A stretch of DNA of 64,000 bases. Source: Nitrospirota bacterium (GTDB lineage: Bacteria; Nitrospirota; UBA9217). The stretch's first letter is position 1; each line of letters starts with the position of its first letter. The stretch is taken from contig JALNZF010000004.1 of NCBI GenBank assembly GCA_023229435.1, positions 132,117 to 196,116 of the forward strand, read 5' to 3'. The notes beneath the pieces are model-generated. The model did not search any database and was not told the DNA's origin. It saw only the letters and a list, made by a program, of their open reading frames with translations. The translations under genes were made by a program, and so were the position numbers. This document shows positions 59,761 through 64,000 of this stretch, piece after piece.

Positions 59761-60219
59761 ATGGAAGCGGTATCAGAAAGACTGCTTTCGTCGATCGTTA
59801 TGGTGAGCATGCTGGTCATTGGTTGTACCGGGGTGCGGCCAGTAAACCTCGGAACCAAAGAGGGCAAACTTGCGCTGTGTCCCTCCTCGCCCAACTGCGT
59901 GTCGAGCCAGAGCTCTGATCACGAGCATGCCGTTGAACCGCTGTTGTTCTCCGGGACGACCGCCGGGGCGCACGAGGCGCTCAGAAATATCCTTCTCAGC
60001 ATGAAGAGGTCCCGGATAATCACTGATACAGACAGCTATGTTCACGCCGAGTTTACGAGCGCGATCTTCCGGTTCGTTGACGATGTGGAATTTTTGCTCG
60101 ATGAAAGCACGAAGGTCATCCATGTCCGGTCAGCATCCCGTCTCGGGAAATCCGATCTCGGGGTCAACCGGAAACGGGTTGAGGATATCCGGGCGCGATG
60201 GAAGGCGGCGGGGAAGTGA
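59761..60219 (+). CDS. DUF1499-family protein
   Basis: 152 residues. N-terminal 'VMVSMLVIGCTG' is a lipobox-like signal. 'LALCPSSPNCVSSQ' and 'VHAEFTSAIFRFVDDVEFLLDESTKVIHVRSASRLGKSDLGVNRKRVEDI' are the DUF1499 hallmarks, including the two Cys of the first motif. Function unknown; often next to lipid or sugar genes. It opens a rightward run of five genes with short gaps. GGAGG lies before the ATG. Confidence 0.9.
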   Translation: MEAVSERLLSSIVMVSMLVIGCTGVRPVNLGTKEGKLALCPSSPNCVSSQSSDHEHAVEPLLFSGTTAGAHEALRNILLSMKRSRIITDTDSYVHAEFTSAIFRFVDDVEFLLDESTKVIHVRSASRLGKSDLGVNRKRVEDIRARWKAAGK

Positions 60220-60226
60220 GCAGGTG

Positions 60227-60922
60227 ATGGAACGCACGCCAGCCCTCTCGCTCATCATCCCGGTATTGAGCGAGGCCGAGACCATCAACGAGTCCATTCA
60301 TCATATTCGTGAACTGGATGCCCACAGGATGGCGGAGATCATCGTGGTCGACGGAGATCCCGGGGGAAGTACTATCTGCGCGGTCACGGGTGAGGGCGTG
60401 CGCACGGCGGTTGCTGAAAAGGGTCGGGCCAGGCAGATGAATCACGGCGCAGCGATCGCAAACGGCGCTGTTCTTGTGTTTCTCCACGCGGACACTCTCC
60501 TGCCGTCGAACGCTTTTGCTTTGATCCGGTCAACTATGAACGACAAACGTTTTGTCGGCGGGGCATTCGATCTCGGGTTCAATACGAAGCGAACGATTTT
60601 CAGGATCACCGAGTTGTATGTCTTTCTCCGGACACGGCTGACAAAGATCCCTTTCGGCGACCAGGCCATTTTCATCCGGCGTGATTTTTTTGAGGAGATA
60701 GGCGGATACCGGGACATCCCGATCATGGAAGATGTTGAAATCATGCAACGCATAAAGAAACGAGGCAAAAGGATCCGCATCATCCCGGAAAAGGTGCTGA
60801 CCTCAACGCGGCGGTATGAGCAGGAAGGGATCGTTTACGCTACGCTCAGGAACTGGATGCTGCAACTGCAGTATGCATTGGGTGTGTCGCCTGAACGACT
60901 TGCGCGACGGTATAAATCTTGA
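60227..60922 (+). CDS. Family 2 glycosyltransferase, rSAM/selenodomain-associated type
   Basis: 231 residues from the ATG at 60227, 7 bp after the DUF1499 stop. 'ALSLIIPVLSEAETINESI' and 'IIVVDGDPGGSTI' are the GT-A nucleotide-sugar start, 'VLVFLHADTLLPSNAF' has the HAD metal motif, and 'RTRLTKIPFGDQAIFIRR' is the family loop. The group is annotated as 'transferase 2, rSAM/selenodomain-associated' because it tracks with a selenium-related radical SAM system. No membrane segments. Co-transcribed with the gene at 61697. Confidence 0.88.
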   Translation: MERTPALSLIIPVLSEAETINESIHHIRELDAHRMAEIIVVDGDPGGSTICAVTGEGVRTAVAEKGRARQMNHGAAIANGAVLVFLHADTLLPSNAFALIRSTMNDKRFVGGAFDLGFNTKRTIFRITELYVFLRTRLTKIPFGDQAIFIRRDFFEEIGGYRDIPIMEDVEIMQRIKKRGKRIRIIPEKVLTSTRRYEQEGIVYATLRNWMLQLQYALGVSPERLARRYKS

Positions 60923-60959
60923 TAAGCGGTTAGCCGAGAATTACCTGGAACAGCAGAGC

Positions 60960-61691
60960 ATGATACCTATCCCTGTAACGATGAAAGCATTGACATTGAC
61001 ACTTCTTCTGCTGCTGGTTCTTCTTGTTGAAGGTCCCCGTGCGCAGGAGACGACGGTTCTTTTCCATGAGGATTTTGGCACGCTGGACAATTGGAAACCC
61101 TTCTTTTTCCCAAAGATTAAAAAGCACACGGTTTATACAATTGAACAAGACGGCGAACACCATTACCTGAAGGCGGAAAGCAATGCCTCTGCCTCGGCGA
61201 TCGTGTATAACAATTCATTCAAGGTGAAAGACTATCCCCGCGTAAAATGGCGCTGGAAGGTAAACAATGTCTATGTCAGGGGTGATGCCAGGATAAAGGC
61301 AGGGGACGATTACCCCCTGCGCGTATATGTCATGTTCGAGTACGATCCGGACAAGGCAGGGATGTTCGAGAAAATGAAATACGGGATCGCGAAAAAAATG
61401 TACGGCGAGTATCCGCCCCACAGCAGTCTGAGCTATGTCTGGTCGAGCAAGGAAGAGCCGGCGTCAATCATCGTCAGCCCTTACACGGACAAGGCGATGA
61501 TGGTCCTCTTGCAGAAGGGTGCGAAGAACGCGGGTACGTGGCAGGATCAGGAGGTCAATGTTGTGGATGACTATCAGAAGGCCTTCGGAAGCAAACCGCC
61601 GATCCGCGCGCGGGTCGCCATCATGAATGATTCCGACAATACCGGTGAACGTTCGATATCTTTTATGGAGTATCTTGAGGTCTTCCGATAA
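60960..61691 (+). CDS. DUF3047-family periplasmic protein
   Basis: 243 residues from the ATG at 60960 (60981 also possible). Signal peptide with 'ALTLTLLLLLVLLVEGPRAQ'. 'FHEDFGTLDNWKPFFFPKI', 'VKWRWKVNNVYVRGDA', 'SLSYVWSSKE' and 'RARVAIMNDSDNTGERSISFMEYLEVF' are the DUF3047 pattern, a jelly-roll-like lectin-type fold. Role unknown; possibly binds sugars in the periplasm. It lies between two rSAM/selenodomain-associated transferases. Confidence 0.88.
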   Translation: MIPIPVTMKALTLTLLLLLVLLVEGPRAQETTVLFHEDFGTLDNWKPFFFPKIKKHTVYTIEQDGEHHYLKAESNASASAIVYNNSFKVKDYPRVKWRWKVNNVYVRGDARIKAGDDYPLRVYVMFEYDPDKAGMFEKMKYGIAKKMYGEYPPHSSLSYVWSSKEEPASIIVSPYTDKAMMVLLQKGAKNAGTWQDQEVNVVDDYQKAFGSKPPIRARVAIMNDSDNTGERSISFMEYLEVFR

Positions 61692-61696
61692 CCGCA

Positions 61697-62377
61697 ATGA
61701 CTGACAAGCGTTGTGTTCTTCTCTTTGTCAAGCTGCCGGAAAAGGGCAGGGTGAAGTCCCGGCTTGCACTTTATATCGGTGAAGACGCGGCATTGCGTCT
61801 TTATGAGAACATGGTCCTCGATGTGATCGACATGTTGACGAGGGGGCGTTTCCCATTCCGGATCTGCTTCACGCCGCCGGAGGCTCGTGATCAAATGACG
61901 GGATGGCTTGGGCAGGAACGTGACTATCTGCCTCAGACCGGCAATGACCTTGGTGAACGGATGGAAGAGGCCTTTGTCCGTGTCTTTTCCCGAGAGGTTG
62001 AAGAGGTGCTCCTCATCGGGAGCGATATCCCGGGATTGACCTCCGAGGTTATCGAGGAAGCGTTTACCGCGTTCTTGACGAATGATGCGGTAATCGGTCC
62101 GGCAGACGACGGCGGTTATTACTTGATCGGTTTTAGAAAAGAATCATTTGAGCCGCGCATCTTTCATGATATGGCATGGAGCACGCGCACTGTTTTTCGC
62201 GAGACCGTGGAGAGACTGCATGAAGCATCAGTAACGCTCCACGTATTGCCGGAATTGACGGATGTCGATACGGTGGAGGACCTGAGGACGCTCATGTCTC
62301 AGGTCAAGAGTCCGTCATCGAGATCATCGAGGACCCTCTCCTATCTCGTACGGCATCAGAACAGTATCCTGAAATAG
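61697..62377 (+). CDS. DUF2064 nucleotidyl/glycosyltransferase-like protein, rSAM/selenodomain-associated type
   Basis: 226 residues, 5 bp after the DUF3047 stop. 'VLLFVKLPEKGRVKSRLALYIGED', 'LIGSDIPGLTSEVIEEAFTAF', 'VIGPADDGGYYLIGF' and 'WSTRTVFRET' are the DUF2064/CofC-like pattern; the family is called 'transferase 1, rSAM/selenodomain-associated'. It has a GT-A/nucleotidyltransferase fold with the DxGGYY metal loop. Seen next to its partner at 60227, with the DUF3047 gene between them. Confidence 0.88.
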   Translation: MTDKRCVLLFVKLPEKGRVKSRLALYIGEDAALRLYENMVLDVIDMLTRGRFPFRICFTPPEARDQMTGWLGQERDYLPQTGNDLGERMEEAFVRVFSREVEEVLLIGSDIPGLTSEVIEEAFTAFLTNDAVIGPADDGGYYLIGFRKESFEPRIFHDMAWSTRTVFRETVERLHEASVTLHVLPELTDVDTVEDLRTLMSQVKSPSSRSSRTLSYLVRHQNSILK

Positions 62378-62385
62378 AGACGAGC

Positions 62386-63150
62386 ATGTACACAAAACCT
62401 ATTATTATCATAGCAGTCCTTGTCCTTATTTTTATACTGGAAGGGTTCATTCCTTACCTGCAGGGACGCAGGCTGAGGCTCAGGCATGGACTGCCTCACG
62501 TACTGACCGCGGTCCTGAACGGGCTCCTGACACGGTTTTTTCTCGCCGGCATCACGATGCAGGTGACCGGCTGGGCACAGGCGCATTCGCTGGGGCTCGC
62601 GAGGATGGGGGAACTTCCGGGCGCTGCACGCATGATCGCTGTGTTCCTTCTCTTCGATATCTGGATGTATTACTGGCATATGGCGACCCACCGGTTCTCC
62701 TTTTTCTGGCGGTTCCACCGGGCGCACCACTCGGACATCGAGATGGACACAACCACAGCGCTTCGGTTCCATCCCGGAGAACTGGTCCTTTCCTCGTTCA
62801 TACGGCTTCCCGTTCTTGTCCTGATCGGGATGAGCTTTGGCGAACTGGTGCTCTTTGAGGTCATGCTGAACATCTCGACCCTGTTTCATCACAGCAACCT
62901 CGACCTGCCGGAGAAATGGGACCGCCTGCTTCGCGTTCTCATCGCGACACCGAACATGCACCGGGTGCACCACTCCGTGGAGCGCGATGAAACGAACTCG
63001 AACTATACCAGCATCCTCTCGCTGTGGGACCGGCTTGCCGGCACGTTCAGAATGCGGGAGGATACCCGTACCATTACCCTGGGTCTGCAGTCCTTCAGGG
63101 AAGAAAAGTACCAGCGTTTAGGGGGATTCCTGATCACGCCGTTCCAATAA
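62386..63150 (+). CDS. Fatty acid hydroxylase/sterol desaturase family membrane protein
   Basis: 254 residues with four membrane segments. The diiron His clusters are complete: 'WHMATHRF' (HX3H), 'HRAHHSD' (HX2HH) and 'MHRVHHSVERDE' (HX2HH), together with 'LFHHSNLDLP'. It should hydroxylate or desaturate a lipid at the membrane; in bacteria such enzymes modify hopanoids, carotenoids or ether/fatty lipids. It follows the DUF2064 gene by 8 bp, so it may belong to the same transcript. Confidence 0.92.
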   Translation: MYTKPIIIIAVLVLIFILEGFIPYLQGRRLRLRHGLPHVLTAVLNGLLTRFFLAGITMQVTGWAQAHSLGLARMGELPGAARMIAVFLLFDIWMYYWHMATHRFSFFWRFHRAHHSDIEMDTTTALRFHPGELVLSSFIRLPVLVLIGMSFGELVLFEVMLNISTLFHHSNLDLPEKWDRLLRVLIATPNMHRVHHSVERDETNSNYTSILSLWDRLAGTFRMREDTRTITLGLQSFREEKYQRLGGFLITPFQ

Positions 63151-63197
63151 CAGGAATCATGCAAAAAGTCCGAAAGGGTGGTAACGATCACGTGGCA

Positions 63198-63836
63198 ATG
63201 AACACGCAGAACAAAAAAATCGCAGAGATCATACGGAGGCTTAAAAAAGAATATACCGGAACGCCGCAGACCGTGCTCCGCTTCTCCACGCCGTTCGAAC
63301 TGCTTGTTGCCACGATCCTCTCTGCCCAGACCACGGACGTGCTCGTGAACAAGGTGACCACGGACCTGTTTAAAAAGTATCGGTCAGTGCAGGATGTCGC
63401 GAACACCACGCCGGAAAAGCTCGCCCAGGACATCAGGTCCGTGAATTTTTTTAACAACAAGGCGAAGAACATCAGCAAGACGGCGAAGCTGCTTATTGAG
63501 AAATTCGGCGGCAAGGTCCCGCAGACCATGGAAGAGCTTGTCTTGTTGCCGGGTGTGGCGCGGAAAACGGCGAACATCGTGCTGTCGGGCGCCTTCGGCA
63601 TCAACGAAGGGATCGCCGTGGACACCCACGTGAAGCGGCTTGCCTATCGCCTTGGCCTGACGAAACACGACGACCCGGTGAAGATCGAGCAGGACCTGCT
63701 TGCGATCACGCCGAAGAAGGAATGGGGTCATTTGTCTCACCTCCTGATATTTCACGGCAGAAAGGTCTGCCAGGCGAAAAAGGCCGACCATGCGGCGTGC
63801 ATCCTTGTCGACCACTGCCCGTCGAAGAAGATATGA
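63198..63836 (+). CDS. nth: Endonuclease III (DNA glycosylase/AP lyase), altered Fe-S site
   Basis: 212 residues from the ATG at 63198 (GTG at 63192 possible). 'TPFELLVATILSAQTTDVLVNKVTTDLF' and the HhH 'LVLLPGVARKTANIVLSGAF' (catalytic Lys in GVARKTAN) and 'IAVDTHVKRLAYRLG' (catalytic Asp) are present. The C-terminal cluster motif is normally Cys-X6-Cys-X2-Cys-X5-Cys. Here it reads C-X6-H-X2-C-X5-C ('CQAKKADHAACILVDHC'): the second Cys is His. The [4Fe-4S] cluster may be differently held or missing. It removes oxidised pyrimidines. Confidence 0.93.
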   Translation: MNTQNKKIAEIIRRLKKEYTGTPQTVLRFSTPFELLVATILSAQTTDVLVNKVTTDLFKKYRSVQDVANTTPEKLAQDIRSVNFFNNKAKNISKTAKLLIEKFGGKVPQTMEELVLLPGVARKTANIVLSGAFGINEGIAVDTHVKRLAYRLGLTKHDDPVKIEQDLLAITPKKEWGHLSHLLIFHGRKVCQAKKADHAACILVDHCPSKKI

Positions 63837-63870
63837 TCTCTCCGGAACGAGTTGATTTCCCCTACAATAT

Positions 63871-64000
63871 TCTGTGTAATCCCAAAATGATAATGTCCTA
63901 ATTCGCCAAAATAGAAATGTCCTATTTCCAGTTACAATGCCTAACGTTAATAGGAGGGCATTGTGGCAGAAAAGGACATGATCACCATGAGCAGGGAGGA
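63871..64000 (+). mobile_element. Left end of an insertion sequence with partial transposase gene
   Basis: From about 63871 the sequence has the repeated box AATGTCCTA (63891 and 63918 regions), typical of an IS terminal region, then AGGAGGG and a GTG start at 63963: 'MAEKDMITMSRE...'. The start resembles ISNCY/IS1202-type transposases ('MITMSQKE...'). The element continues beyond the window, so neither the family nor the right end can be confirmed. Confidence 0.6.
63963..64000 (+). CDS. Partial transposase start
   Basis: Twelve codons from a GTG preceded by AGGAGGG. 'MAEKDMITMSRE' fits the beginning of an ISNCY-like transposase. Truncated by the window edge. Confidence 0.5.
   Translation, partial: MAEKDMITMSRE

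Overview
The window looks like a stretch of chromosome from an anaerobic or facultative Gram-negative bacterium that uses selenocysteine. I cannot fix the phylum; Nitrospirota or a deltaproteobacterial lineage fits best. Reasons: diderm-type lipoproteins and periplasmic proteins, the tilS-hpt-ftsH-folP-cdaA-ybbR-glmM cluster, a DksA-type regulator, a UbiA prenyltransferase, three genes that only make sense if an in-frame TGA is read as selenocysteine, and a pair of 'rSAM/selenodomain-associated' transferases.

Region 1 (1-5.4 kb) is accessory DNA. The end of a WD40 beta-propeller protein carries a 27-residue tail with eight cysteines arranged as four Cys-Thr-Cys units. Thirty-two bases later comes a radical SAM/SPASM enzyme, the arrangement expected of a maturase and its substrate. 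The block is followed by an imperfect palindrome with the extrahelical G and GTTRRRY box of an integron attC site. A lipoprotein cassette and a second attC-like site come next, then small lipoprotein genes. The region ends at a 44-nt 3' half of a tRNA-Glu gene, a typical scar of site-specific integration.

Region 2 (5.4-17.7 kb) holds a DUF302-like periplasmic protein, a HigBA-type toxin-antitoxin pair, the first selenocysteine DsbA-like protein, a YihY/BrkB membrane protein, an acyl-CoA synthetase remnant, a CDF-type transporter, a PHP phosphoesterase, a PiT/DUF47 phosphate uptake pair, a small zinc-ribbon gene, a LysR regulator, ComEC and a decayed HicAB pair.

Region 3 (17.9-35.6 kb) is core chromosome. 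It has a leftward run for cell-wall precursor, c-di-AMP, folate, protease and tRNA-modification genes (glmM, ybbR, cdaA, folP, ftsH, hpt, tilS), tRNA-Met(CAU), a DksA-like protein with a histone-like basic tail, then rightward secA, a second selenocysteine DsbA paralogue and uvrB.

Region 4 (35.6-57.4 kb) alternates accessory and lipid/envelope genes: a J-domain protein, VapBC, a GDSL hydrolase, a third candidate selenoprotein (small thioredoxin-like, TGA near the C-terminus), an acyl-CoA ligase/ACP/acyltransferase fusion, a patatin-like lipoprotein, UbiA, an FKBP isomerase, an acyltransferase, a family 3 glycosidase, a second hpt, PilZ and CDGSH proteins. It also has a type IIG restriction-modification enzyme flanked by DUF433/DUF5615 and DUF104/PIN pairs, one of them truncated.

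Region 5 (57.4-64 kb) has TypA/BipA, then a rightward run of a DUF1499 protein, two glycosyltransferase-like proteins, a DUF3047 protein, a fatty-acid-hydroxylase-family membrane protein and endonuclease III, and ends in the left end of an insertion sequence. Several dispersed palindromic repeat families punctuate the intergenic spaces, and one copy sits in frame inside the type IIG gene.
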